Notes under the pieces: model-generated
Databases searched by the model: none
Told to the model about the DNA's origin: nothing
The model's input: the letters and a program-made list of their open reading frames with translations, nothing else
Source: Quercus robur
Taxonomy: Eukaryota > Streptophyta > Magnoliopsida > Fagales > Fagaceae
Length of the DNA stretch: 64,000 nt
Assembly: GCF_932294415.1 (NCBI RefSeq)
Contig: NC_065544.1
Location: 30,360,710 to 30,424,709 of the forward strand
Reading direction: 5' to 3'
Translations under genes and position numbers: made by a program
Shown here: one piece after another, positions 22,563 through 34,170 of the stretch
Layout of the letters: every line of letters starts with the position of its first letter
How positions within the stretch are numbered: the stretch's first letter is position 1

Positions 22563-25006
22563 AATATTATTTCTTCATTCATTCTTTATTCTCTCTTTAA
22601 TTCTCCTTTATTTATTTTTTTTCGTTCATACAAATAAAAGAGAATTTGAAGGTCATAAATCCCACTTCAAATCCCATCCAAAGAGATTAAACTTCACAAC
22701 TTCAAGCAATGCATTATATTTTTTCTATTGCATACTTGATACAACAAAATGGCACCACACCAAAAATATTCGAGACTTTTTTTTTTCCTTTGCAAAAAAT
22801 TAGTACCAAAAAAAAAAAAAAAAAAAAAACATAAATATATCTCTACCCGCAAAACAATAATTCCTAGTTGATGGACGATCAATCAACCATCCTCCTCCTT
22901 TATTATTTTTTTAATCTTCAATTTGTTAAAAGTTAATCTTCATTTTTTAATCTTACTTTTCCCGATTAAATTTTTAATCTTCAAAAATTTCAAGGGTTTT
23001 ATTTTTTAATAGTCTACTTCTAATTTAAGATATCATCCCTTAAATTTTAATTATTAATATCCATTAACTTATCATTATCCCTTTTTTTCTATAAAAAATT
23101 ATATCTTATCTTAATTATAGAGATTATTATTACTATTCATTAACTTCCAATTAATTTCCATTAAAAAAAATTATAGCTGTAGTTTTTTTTAATAAAAACT
23201 TATTATTATTTTTTTATTTAAAAAAAGAGCTAGAAGGTTGAAGGCCACACATTTATTTTATTTCGCCCATTAAAACGCCTAAAAATCAAAAGGCCACACA
23301 CAGTTCACCATCTAGATTTGAGAGAGAGAGAGAGAGGAAATCGGCATTGTGCTTCACCAGGAAAGAGAAAGAGAATCGCGTCATCTTCATCGTTTGTCGT
23401 CTATTTTGCTCTCACCGCCGCTCGTCCTCTTTCCCACTGCCAACGATATGCAGTTGAAATGGGTTTTTTTTTTTTTTTTGCTTTGATTTTTTTAGTTTAT
23501 AAGAAGATTGTATTTGGTAATTTTATTGCGTTTTTTGTTTTGTGTTTTTGTTTAGATTGTATGCAATAATTTTACTTGCGGGAGAGGGAGTGAAGAAACA
23601 AAGAGAAAAGAGAAAGGGAGGAAAGAGAAAGAATATTTTTTTATTCAGTTAGGTATTTTTTTAAGATAAAATAATGATTTGGAGTTACTATAGAGTTCTT
23701 TAGATGAAGAAAACTATTGTAGCAACTTCAAAAAAAATTTGGAAAAGTTTTGCTTTTAGAGAATCTATTAGTGCTGATTTTTTGGGTTTGCTCTTCAAAA
23801 ATTGCCTTTAGCTAATCTATTGGACATGCTTTAAAAGTCTAAAATGTATTGGGCTGTGGATGCACATTTCTATTTAAAAGTGTACAATGTGCTTGTTAAC
23901 AGTATTCGAACTTCTAAGTATATCTTACAATAATTGTTACAATTGAGATTGATAAGTTTTTATTAATTTTTACTTGGTTCTATCATTGATATTGTTTTTA
24001 TTTAAGTTGAAATTATTCCTGAAAAAATATATATACACTAGGTGGGTTATTCCAAAATGGTTGAACTTATCCCCCCAAAAAAAATCACCTCAACAACTGT
24101 AAAATATTTTGTAGCTCCATACTTATTGATAAATGCCAGTACTTATGGGTACATTGTGTTCACATGGATTATTAGCATGAAATCCATGTTATTGCTAATT
24201 ATGAAAGGTTTTTTTCCCTTATTTTTACTCTCAAAATTTAAGTTTTATTTATGTTAGTACTTATGGCAACATGAGGTGATGTTGTCAGATTAGGAATTCC
24301 CCCATCTCTCTGCTCTTTTCCCTTTACCTCTTTAAGGTGGGAAAAATTCATGTGGGACACGTGCATGGCAGGTCAAGGAAGTTGGATTGGAGGTATTTTA
24401 TCATTCATAATAAGATGAATTCGATACTGATAAGGTAAATATGAAAATGAATGTAAAGAAGGATAATGAAAAAACATGTGTTTTGGAGAATAATAATAGA
24501 ATATGCATATACAAATAAATTATAAATAAAATATGCATTAAAAAAAGATTCAGTTATGCAATATATATTAATATATAAATTTTGGCTAGGCAAGAGCAAA
24601 ACTCATCCTTTTCTGTCACTTTTTCATCGTAGGAAAAATCCTCACAAGAAATAAAAAGATAAAGACAGATCAGGTGGAATGGTTTTTAAATTTTTTTTTT
24701 CATCCCTACTTCCCTACTTTAAGGCACAAAGTTGATATCTCACACAAAGGGACCACAATTATTCTTAGTACCAAACTCTTGATGGCTACAACCTTAATCA
24801 AAACTCTTTGTAACTTTTCATGTTATTCATGTTATTAGTCTAGAGCGAATCATCTACTTTTACATTATTGGTGAATAAGTATTGAATTTTGGTGATACAA
24901 TTTAAGCGAGAGATGATGAATTTGAACTGTAGACATCTCTAATAAAAGATCTCCAAATATCAATTTTGACCTAAATTAAGGTCAGGTCATTCACAATAGA
25001 ATGTTA
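22563..25006. other. Intergenic AT-rich DNA, 3' flank of the LEA-like gene
   Basis: No gene is recognised. 22560-23850 is AT-rich with several homopolymer runs. The phrase CTCCAATAGTCTC at 21421 and CTAATCTATTGGACATG at 23812 may be degraded ends of an older element into which the hAT insert landed. A GAGAGAG stretch at 23319-23335 is followed by a short GC-richer piece. A 62-83 codon ORF there has no recognised family. Confidence 0.4.
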
Positions 25007-25722
25007 TCACACACTAGTATGAAGGTAAAGATCAGATGGAGTATTGTGGTCTGCTTTGTCCACACCATCAACGTTCCTAAGCCAATGGGTCCTGTTTAAA
25101 GAAGCGGCTTGCTCAGGAAGATCGTCCATCACCCATTCCTGGCCTTTTGGGTAGTATATGCCAGTCCGTGGATGCGGAACCCAGCACGGCGAGTAGCTTA
25201 TATTGTCACCAGGATTGATTGAACTTGCTGGTTTTTTATGCCAATCTTCTCCTCCTGCATGCTTGCTGAATCCACGATCAACTCGCATAGCTTCCCTGCA
25301 TGAGTTAATCATATCAATTAGTATGTGCCATTAATATCACCCCGCTTGCCAAAAATGTAAAGATATTTGCGTTTAGATCTCAGTTAATGGAGCCCGTTAC
25401 TGCAATTAGTTTTTATTAATTTTTTGATACAATAATAGCATTTTAACTTATAGCGTCCGTCTCATAATGTTAATGATAAAAGATTTTACTAGCTGAGCTA
25501 ACCAAAACTCATACATGGTTACATGTTAATGAAAAAATGACAACAAATAAAAAGTGTAAAAAGCATAATTTGCAAAATCAAGAAATTCCAAAACATGCAC
25601 CCTATATCATGAACCTTTACAAAATTATAATAAATTATAAACTTATAATCAACATGATCAATAGATGAACATCACCTCAGCATTAACATCTTTGTTGTTT
25701 TTGCAGCGCTGCCTCTAGCCAT
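25007..25722 (-). CDS. Small LEA-like protein, two exons
   Basis: Exon 1 is 25676-25722 (MARGSAAKTTKMLML plus two bases) and ends at a GT donor. Exon 2 is 25007-25295 after a CAG acceptor. The split codon AG|G gives Arg and the joined frame reads 111 residues to a stop. The protein is basic at the N-terminus and has the block WVPHPRTGIYYPKGQEWVMD followed by a Pro-Glu-Gln-Ala-Ala-Ser segment and HWLRNVDGVDK. I recognise this block from plant proteins annotated as late-embryogenesis-abundant, At5g17165-like; these are small, hydrophilic and stress- or seed-related by annotation, with no known enzyme activity. The intron (25296-25675) is 380 bp and AT-rich. No membrane segment is visible. Confidence 0.75.
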
Positions 25723-26385
25723 GATCTTCAGTTGCAATGGAAAAATAATAGAAAAGCAAAAAGAGAGAAAATACAGGACTACAGAAAATGGCAAAGTATA
25801 TGGGCACAAAGATAGATATTGCTTGCAAGACTTGATGCTGGGATTTGATGAAAGTCCAATTGGCCTACACTAAGCATATATAATGTGGAGCTTGCCGTGT
25901 CTGAATTTCTTCAAAAGAATAAGTTCTGTTCTTTAGTGCACGCGGTGAAGGTCCCTTAAAAAAGTATAAAATTTATAAAAAGCGAAATCATTAAAAATCT
26001 GCGGTTCTAATTAAAAATCTGGATTATCAATATGGAATACTCATGTTCTATCAATGCATTAAAAAACGGCCCATGATATGCTTTACTTTTATTTGTTGCT
26101 TATGTGTTGTTTCAATACTAGAGAATATTGAGGAAAAAAAAAAAAAAACTGGGAATATTAATATATGATATTGTTCTTCTCTGAAGAGTGGGCTATCGTC
26201 CTTCTCAAAACAAATTAAAAAAAAAAAAAAAAGAAAAAAAAAAGAAAAGAAAAGTGGGCTACCGTTATTTTTTCTTCCTTTCTTCATTAGTGGGTACTTT
26301 GAAAGTTCAAAAACGTGTACAAAACACCTTTGAACGTTTAGACCCCCAAAATACAACTTAACCAATTCAAGCAATATGTCAAACA
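25723..26385. other. 5' flank of the LEA-like gene
   Basis: The first part is the upstream region of the minus-strand gene. The rest is AT-rich with A-runs at 26135-26148 and 26216-26250. No other gene is recognised. Confidence 0.4.
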
Positions 26386-27420
26386 ACTAGTGTGCGGAAA
26401 CTTAACACATGCTATAATATGAAATTGGTTATAAACTATCTAAGCCATAACAAAATAAAATCCACAGCAGATAAATATAAAGGCAAAGATAGAGAGGAAG
26501 GAAGATGCAAACACAAAGACAACACGCGATGTGTTATCGAAGAGGAAACCGAAGTTCTCGGCGAAAAACCTCTCCGCCGCCCTCCAAGCGGTAATCAATC
26601 CACTAGAAAATACAGTTGGGATACAAGGACAGCAATAGACCCTCCAAGCCTAATCTACCCAGTGCACCTAAGCCCTCCAAGCTTCTTGCTCCAACGAGGT
26701 TGCGCCGAACCTTTTTCTTTTCTAGCTACCCGGATTCCGCTACTAGATCGTAGCATCAACCAATGAAGATTGGCTCCTTCCTAACTGCTTCCCAGAAATC
26801 CAAACAACTGTCTCACAGAGATGATAATGGTGAGAACCAGGTTTGGTATAATGCCTCTCAAGGATTTGACAATGGAGAGGAAGAGAGTTGAGGAATTTGA
26901 AGAGACTCTAAGGTAGAGATTGTGGGTGAAGCAATCTGGTTTTTCTTTAGGGTTTCTCTCTCAAAATTCTCTCTGGAAGCTCTCTTTCAATCGTGGGTAA
27001 AAGGGGTATTTATACTGGAGTGGGAGAGGAATGTGAAACGTCAGGTTTTACAAAAATAGGGGTGGCTCGCGGCTTGACCTCGCGGCTTGACCAAGTCGCG
27101 AGATCCAGTCGCGAGTTAACCGTATGGCCAGTTGTCCTGTTTTATCCTGTAGTGCTCCAGCTAGCATGACTGTTCATCTTCCAGCATGCTTGGCACGTGT
27201 GCTGCTTCTGGCGGCTTGCAGCTGCGAGTCCACTCGCGAGTCCCAGCCGCGAGTCTCTGTTTTCTTGCACACTTTTGAGCAAACTTCACTCTATCTCACT
27301 CACTACCCTTACAACAAACCCACCTAAATACAGGGTTACTAAATGCTGAATTACAAGCAAATTTGGCACGGAATAAAGCCAATTAGATGGTTGAATAAAT
27401 TCAACCTTACATACTTGACT
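26386..27420 (-). mobile_element. LTR-like retrotransposon fragment
   Basis: The reverse complement of 26536-26700 matches 55554-55735 closely (GGGTAGATTAGGCTTGGAGG, GGCGGCGGAGAGGTTTTTCG, CTTCGATAACACATCG), so both belong to one dispersed family. On the minus strand a TATA-like CAGTATAAATACCCC sits at about 27007-27021, which suits an LTR promoter. The (GCGAG)-rich text at 27065-27260 is also family-specific. No coding domain accompanies it; exact ends and target duplication are not resolved. Confidence 0.6.
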
Positions 27421-27957
27421 AGCTTGTTTTCTGCACGGCACCCTTAATTTTTTTTTCTTTGTTGTATTATTCTCCAGTGGTTTTCTTCTTCTTTTTTGGG
27501 TAGAATATTCTCTAGCAGTTGATTCATATGCTTTAGGGCATAAGATGTATATATATATATAGATGAATATATGTGTATATTTATTTTCATTTGTATATTC
27601 ATGTTTGATGACAGTAACTTCCCTTCTTGATTTAGTTAATGGAACAAATTAATGGAATTACTATCAACAAAATTTTATGCTTCAAAGTTCAAACTCTTAA
27701 TTTATATTTTATAGTATATAATTTTATAGGTGTATTAATAAGTAATTAACTCTAAATTTATATTTTATAATATATAATTTTATAGGTGTATTAATAAGTA
27801 ATCAACTATAATTTTTTTTTTATTTTTTTTTTTATAAATCGTCAAGCTCATGTTTTGAAAATGCGCTTACTGCTTTGGTGTGAATATTCTGCTCATCACA
27901 CATACATATGAACCTTGAGTTGTGCTATTCAAATATTTTGGTCAACAAGGGTGTCAT
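27421..27957. other. AT-rich spacer with a 56-bp tandem duplication
   Basis: 27699-27754 and 27755-27810 are near-identical 56-bp direct copies containing TTTATAGGTGTATTAATAAG. The rest is AT-rich with TA repeats. No gene. Confidence 0.7.
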
Positions 27958-29701
27958 TATGGGCACAACGAAGGGAGTACGCCTCAGTCAAATGGATCGG
28001 GCAGAGAAGGAAAATGGAGTCGCTACCTAGATTAATTTTAGGAACCATAAATATAGCGCCCTTCGTGAAAGGACTGATCTACTACTAGAGCACATGTTCG
28101 GAGTTTAGATATGGGGATGAGAAGATGTTAGACACCCAACCCCACTCGACCCGTGGCTCGACTTCCACTCATTGTGTCTTATGTCTTAATCTTATTTAAG
28201 ATACATTCAACACTTACCATTCTAGATTTACACACATACTAGCACACATCTAGCAAACAACATGGCATCATATCATCACAAGCCCTATCATACAACTATC
28301 ATGCATCTCATCATATCTCAGACCCTAGCATACATCTATCATACATGGCATTATATCATATCCAAGGCAGAAACATAGACATGGCAGTAGTCAAACAATC
28401 ATGTTATCATGTCTAAGGAATGGCATATAAACTTGCACATCATGTTCATCAAAACTCACATCATATTCCTCAAGACAAAACGAGATCATATCCACAAACA
28501 AATGCATGTTCATGTGAATGTATGCCTTACATCACCGCATCACAGCACCTATGCATCAATGCATGGACATGTTATGTGCATGTTCATGGCAAAAACAAAG
28601 GGTTAAAACTCTAAACTAGCATACAAAGAACAAACAAAGCAAACAAACATGGAGGTTGAGACTGATAAGCATAAAACAAGACAAGGCAAATACATATTAT
28701 ATAAGTAAAATAAAGAAAAAGAGGTAAAAAGGTTCGGATTAAGGTTTCTGGGCATGAGTATGTGTGCACATACATAGGGCTACGTGTGCAGCCTAGTTTT
28801 ATGTGTACGCATACTTCGAGTATGCGTGTACATACAATAAGCATGCGTATGCATACACACCCTAAACCTTAACCCAGAGCACAAGAATGCAACAAAACAG
28901 AAACCTCAAATCTAGCAACTGAGCATGCTTTTAAAAACAGAAAAGCTATGTAAACCTAAACTAAACAAACATATTAAAACATAAACAAACAAGAAAAACA
29001 AGATCAAAACAAGGAAAAGAAAAGGGAAAGGAACTAGAACATTATACCTCAAAAATACAAAGCTCCTTAGCTTGATTTTTATCATTCCCCTCAGTCAATC
29101 TATTCACAATCAAATAACAAGTGATTAGTAAATTTAAAGCTCGAAGATTAAGGCCAGAAAAGGCATCAATTAGAAAAATATTGACGTGAGGGTATTTTGT
29201 GAAAAACTCCCTCTTTAATTCACTATTTCTAATGAATCTTGTGTTTTTTTTTTTTTTTTTTGGATTTTCTGTGTGTTTTAAAAATGTACCATGTATGGCT
29301 TTTTATAGTCAGAAAATGGGGGCTTGGAATGGCTCCTAGACGATGTGAGATTCTTTCCAAAACCAAACTTTAATTCATAAAAAACTTGTTTTTCATAGTT
29401 TCTAGAACCCTGGCATGTGCACACATGCCCGTGTATGTGTACGCATGCATGAAGCATGAGCATGCAGAGCTTGAGCATGCGTGCACATACGTGTGTATGT
29501 GTACTCATGTCCTAGGGTTTTTGTGGACTTTCTTTTCCAAAAATAGCCTATTTAGTTCAAAAGAGTTATATTTTTCCGAAATCACTTTCCTCAAGTCAAT
29601 TTAATCTGATCGGTCCCTAAACCAACCTTAGGCTTTAGAATTCCAACATCATTGGGGAACAGGGGCCCGAGTCGTAAGGGGTACAAAATACGGTGTTTAC
29701 A
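27958..29701 (-). mobile_element. 3' LTR of a Tat-type Ty3/gypsy element
   Basis: Read on the minus strand it starts TGTAAACACCG at 29701 and ends CGTTGTGCCCATA at 27958 (the final CA mutated). The same unit occurs twice at 45832-49248. On its upstream side on the minus strand is a polypurine tract, which fixes it as a 3' LTR of an element extending to higher coordinates. Near its far end the minus strand reads TAGCGACTCC, resembling the TGGCGACTCC primer sites of Tat/Ogre elements. Two blocks of alternating purine-pyrimidine sequence lie at 28740-28855 and 29405-29510. Confidence 0.75.
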
Positions 29702-29722
29702 AATGCCCATCTTTTGATTCGT
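29702..29722 (-). other. Polypurine tract of the Tat element
   Basis: On the minus strand AATCAAAAGATGGGCATT runs directly into the LTR start TGTAAACACC. The parallel element at 49248 has AAAAGAGGGGCATT at the same place. A purine run touching the LTR start is the second-strand primer site of LTR elements. Confidence 0.65.
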
Positions 29723-31187
29723 GAGCTTTAGTAACAGAATCAAAAGAATAAGAGACAAAACATTTTTTTTTTTTGACATATGGCTCAGGCCTAACCCACA
29801 CACATGGCAAACAAAACACATACATTGGGTGAGGTGCAACTCCGAAGAGTTGCGTGGGATTCTTATATCCGAATTCCCACCTTTGTTACTTGGAAAATGA
29901 GCAACGATAGGTTCACTATCCCAGAACCTGTTTTGCCAATTGCAAGCAAAAGACAAGTGACTCACTATCCTAGAGTCACTAAAATAGAAAAAATAAACAT
30001 GGCCAACGGCTTTAACCATTAACCAAACAAACAAGATGCTCTTATTAGCTTAAAAGGATATATATCTATGGTGTCCATCTAGGGCTCTTGACTCAAACTT
30101 CTCCGGGTGGCTTGAGCCTCTAGGTAATACTTGTCTTTGGCTCCATCTCTATCTCTTCTATTCTAGTGAGGCTCTTGCCTCTGAGTGATTTTTGTATCTA
30201 TCTTTATCTCTATCTCTTCTATTGTGCCTACATATTCAATTCCCTCGGGATATGTGCACAAGTTTTGTACTCTTCTTTTCTAACTTGTATAAGACATGTG
30301 CCTGCATATTCAATTCCCTTGTGATAAGTGCATAAGTGGCCTTGGTAATTTTGACTCACAAGGAAGTCCTTGGTGTAAGATCCATTGGGGAGAATGATTT
30401 TCTGAGGAGTGTGTTGGTGGCCCACGGGGGAGCCTTCTTGGCAATTTTGACCTACGAGGAAGTCTCTGATAATGTGTAGTCCATTGAGGGAAAATTCTCT
30501 TCTTCTCCTTCATGACTCACTAAGGAACTGGGAGAGCTTGTGTTGATTCTACACACAAGGGAGTTTCCTCAACTCTCTGGGGAAATTCTTTTCTTCACAA
30601 CCCTTGAGGGAGTTGTTCTTGTGCCTTGGACCCGTGGGGGAGTCCTCCATGATACTTGGGAAAAATTTTGCATCTTGTAACTTATTGGGGATTTGGTTGA
30701 TGGTCTTAACTCACGAGGGAGTTCCCTTAGTGATTTCCAATCCACTGAGGGATGTTCTTGATCTTTTCAATCCACTGGAGATGCTTTGAGAGTTATTGTG
30801 TCTTCTATCTTACTGAGGGTATTTCTGTCATTTTTGGATGAATTTTTTAATTTTTCTTTTCATTTACCCCCTTTTGGGAATCCACTGGGGATATGCTGAA
30901 ATATAAATATATATATATATATATATTTGCTAAACTACACATAGTTTAGTAGGAGGCCTAAACTACATGTAGTTTAGTCATCAAACCTTCCCACCTCTTC
31001 ATTTTTCTCTGACGGTTACCAACCGTTTCTTTTTCTTCTTGCTCTTCTTTATCTTCTTCAACTCTTCATATTCTCTCTAACTCCTCAACTTCCATCCTCC
31101 CTCTACAAAACCTTCTACCTCCTCTTCATTTCTTTATCTCTCATAATTTGATCATCTATTTCTCTCCCAAACTCTCTCATCTTCTCC
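29723..31187. repeat. Element-internal noncoding region with reiterated GGGA phrases
   Basis: This lies between the 3' LTR and the antisense accessory genes. From 30320 to 30900 it repeats, at irregular 30-70 bp spacing, the phrases TCCATTGGGGA, TCCACTGAGGGA, ACTCACGAGGGAG and CACAAGGAAGTC. The homologous region of the second element (49650-49862) has the same pattern. It codes for nothing recognisable. A TA repeat lies at 30902-30926. An upstream region for the + strand gene at 31188 would fall here. Confidence 0.55.
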
Positions 31188-33511
31188 ATGGTGCCCAAGT
31201 CCAAAACCAAGAAACCCTCCTACTTGATTTTTGGTGATGTCTTCAATCTAACACATTGGAATGGGGCTATAAGGCTAACTAAATCCCCTCCATTGACATA
31301 TAGGCCACAAAATGATCTCTTAAAGGGTGCAAGGGCCAAATTAGTAAGTTTTTCAAACTTCTCTAGTTTTCAAGTTTTGCTTTGATCTTCCGTTTTAATC
31401 CATTTTTAGACTTTTAAATGCTTGAGTTTTGTTGTGTGATAGGTTTAGATGAAAACCTGATGCCTTAGGACGGGTAGGAACATGTTTAGGATGAGTTTTG
31501 ATCAAAAGTTAGCCGGAATATCGAGAAGCCCTCTCTGTGTGTGTTCATGCATGCGCATGCATCGGGCATGCATGTGTAGCCTGTATTCATGCATACATAT
31601 GCTTCATTCTTGCGTATGCGTCTGTGTTCATTAGTTCATATGGACACAAGGTCCAATATGTGTACGCATGCAAGGACGCAGCACACACATGCGTGGGCCT
31701 ACGTGCGCATGTTAACACTCAAAAACCTTAATTTTCATTATTTTGACTTCTTTTCACCTATGTCCTTATCCAGGGGCAATTCTCATGTTCTCTTTTCATA
31801 TTTTTGCAGGTCTCGCCCCCTTTTTCAAGTAGGGGTAGTACTAGTCACATCTCTTCTTCGTACAGGGCCTTGGCCAATGACACAAAGGCCTTGGTGCGCA
31901 CAACCGACTTTGAGCCCATCCTCCGTTTGCTTCCGAAGAGTTCTACTAGTGCCGTCTTGGTGTAGTCGCTGGCTGAGAGGTGGTGGGACATTACCCACAC
32001 CTTCCACATTACTGAGAGGGAGATGACAGTGACTCCCCATTATTTCCATTAGATGATTGGCCTTCGATGTGATGGGTCACTCCTTAATTTGTAGGCTGAG
32101 TCGGGTATACAGCTGAGCATAGATTTGGTAGGGTGGAGGCACACAATAAAGACTGTTCATTACTTTGAACTTAAGACAAACCACAGACCTCTTCCTCAGG
32201 AGATGCCTGAGGATTATGCCCGGATGGTGGGTAGATGCCTGGTTCTCTTCCATGAATTCGAGGAAGCTCGAGAGGCTAACTGGGGTTAGGCTTGTCTCGC
32301 CTAACTATACTCATCCCTAGACACAATCAGCCGGGGGACTCTATGCTAGCTGGTGGGGCCTTGGAAGCTCCTTGAGGTTAGTTCTTTCTTCCTTCTATTT
32401 TTGTAGCTTCCTACCAACATATACTTCATTCCTTTGCAAACTATGTTCCTCCATATGTCATCTAGGTTTACAAAACTGCATCTCATGCTTTTGTAAGCTA
32501 TGTTCATGTCTTTATCTTGTAAACTATCAGTTTGCAACTGTCATATATTTTCTTGCAAACTATCATCTTGCAAACTGTGCCTTCTCTTTTCAGTGTTGTG
32601 CCATGAGATACGGACTTATTGCTCATGGAGCGGAGGTGGACTTAAAGAGCTTTCCTTCGGTTAGGGCTCACTTCGATGGGCTTTCTTCTAAAGAGGTGAG
32701 TAGAAATTCTACATTCTTTTATTACTTTGTTTTGCATATTTCCTAGGGTCCCCTTTCTGACCCTAGGTGTTGTCACAGGTCATATGGAGTTCTTGGGCCG
32801 ATGTTCCTCCTGTTGTAGACCCTAACTTGGAAGTGGTTGCCATCATGGCTTCTAAGATTACGCAGTCCTTAGAGAGTGATGGTTTAAGGGTCCTCTACTT
32901 GGTAGAGAGGGTCTGTTTTCAGCTGGTGGGCGTGGATGCACCGCGGGATCCGATGGATCCTCTATAGTTCATACTTGCCCAACTTTCCATGACTGATGCT
33001 GAGTACTATTGTGGAGGAGTGACATTCCTTATGCCGAATGGCTCATGGATGACCTGGACTATGTCGTGTTCAATGAGACTCGTCTCATGCCCTTTCTCTC
33101 TACGAGAGTATGTATTCTTTCTTTTTCACTTTTCTCTCTCTTCTCTTGCACTTTCTTGCACATGGTGAGAAACTCAACGGTGATGATTATGTCAGGGTGC
33201 GGCTTGTCCCGCTAGTGGTGGCCTTATTAACCCCCCTCATCTACCTTGGTCAGTTATGCCTACGACCTTGATGGCTTTGCTTGAGGGCGTCCTGTGGGAC
33301 GAAACCTGAATGTCATGGGTTACCCTTTTCTAGATGGCACATGAGCGGTGAGCTCTATTTCATCCTTGTATTTTCTTTTCTTTTCTTGCATCTCTCAACA
33401 CTTGTTCTAACACTGTCTTCTTTTCAAATTCAGCCCACTGTGGAGGAGCATGAGGAGCTTGTTTGGCTTACTGGGAACCTTAAGCTAGAGGTGACCGAGT
33501 ATTCTAGGTAG
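31188..33511 (+). pseudogene. Plant mobile domain (PMD) accessory gene of the Tat element, spliced and decayed
   Basis: Exons recognised by reading frame and splice sites: 31188-31343 (ATG; GT donor), about 31810-32374 (after TTTTTGCAG), 32594-32695, 32779 to about 33108, and about 33434-33511. Exon 2 carries SLAERWWDITHTFHITEREM and MTVTPHYFH, the start of the PMD (aminotransferase-like) fold, then LRCDG and RPLPQEMPEDYARM. Exon 3 has RYGLIAHGAEVD and exon 4 PYAEWLMDDLDYVVFN. Within exon 2 six in-frame stops occur, at sites where relatives have Gln (five TAG, one TAA); exon 4 has another TAG and a frameshift. PMD proteins such as MAIN/MAIL1 are nuclear factors involved in silencing; PMDs are also known as passengers of transposable elements. 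It runs antisense to the pol at 36890-39513. Confidence 0.75.
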
Positions 33512-34170
33512 ATTTATGGCCCTTGAGGGTTTGCCCACCTAGGGGATGATGATGATGATGGTGACGATCCAAAAACCACCCCCAACTATCGACCGAGGAA
33601 GAGGCATTACCAGTGATGATCCTATAGTTCAGATAGATAGACACAGACCTAGACACACATCATATTTCCAGTTTTTTATTTTTTTTTATTTCCTTTTCTT
33701 TTCTTTAGCATTTATTTCTGAACTTTGGCTTTTATTTGAGACATTAGGTTGTATTTAAAAACATCTTTTATATTTCTGCTTTTATTTAGGACATGTACTT
33801 ATTTTACAACTCATGGGAATTTTTTTATATTGTCTTGCTTTTCTCTTTTCATTGATGCTTGAAAATCTGAGCTTAAGCATGCCTTGAGTAATCCTCTAGG
33901 TCCTAAGAATTATGAGGGAAGCCTTGGTGGAGGAACCATACTCCAAATAGGAGAAGGAATTCAAATTTGTGTGCCTGCTTGGGTGTGCATATGTGCACAT
34001 GCATACGCAGGTGTTGACCATGCATGCGCATGCCTACAGGCAAAAAAACCCTAGCTAACTCTCCTTAGTATAAAATAGCTGACTCTCCTTAGTATAAAAT
34101 AGTTGCAGAAGGCCTCCAAATCTTCAGAAAACATATTCTAAGCCCAAGAAACACTCTATAAGGTCCCCAA
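33512..34170. other. Spacer between the two accessory genes
   Basis: It contains a short GATGATGATG run at 33546-33557 and a block of alternating purine-pyrimidine sequence at 33975-34040 (TGCATATGTGCACATGCATA). A 20-bp direct repeat (CTGACTCTCCTTAGTATAAA and a similar copy) is at 34050-34100. No gene. Confidence 0.45.

Noticed and set aside
28740-29510. Repeated short blocks that look at first like a CRISPR-type array
   Set aside because: No constant repeat or spacer length; this is a plant LTR with alternating purine-pyrimidine blocks.
31589-32026. 145-codon ORF overlapping PMD exon 2
   Set aside because: It is in the wrong frame; the PMD residues are read in another frame with TAG stops.
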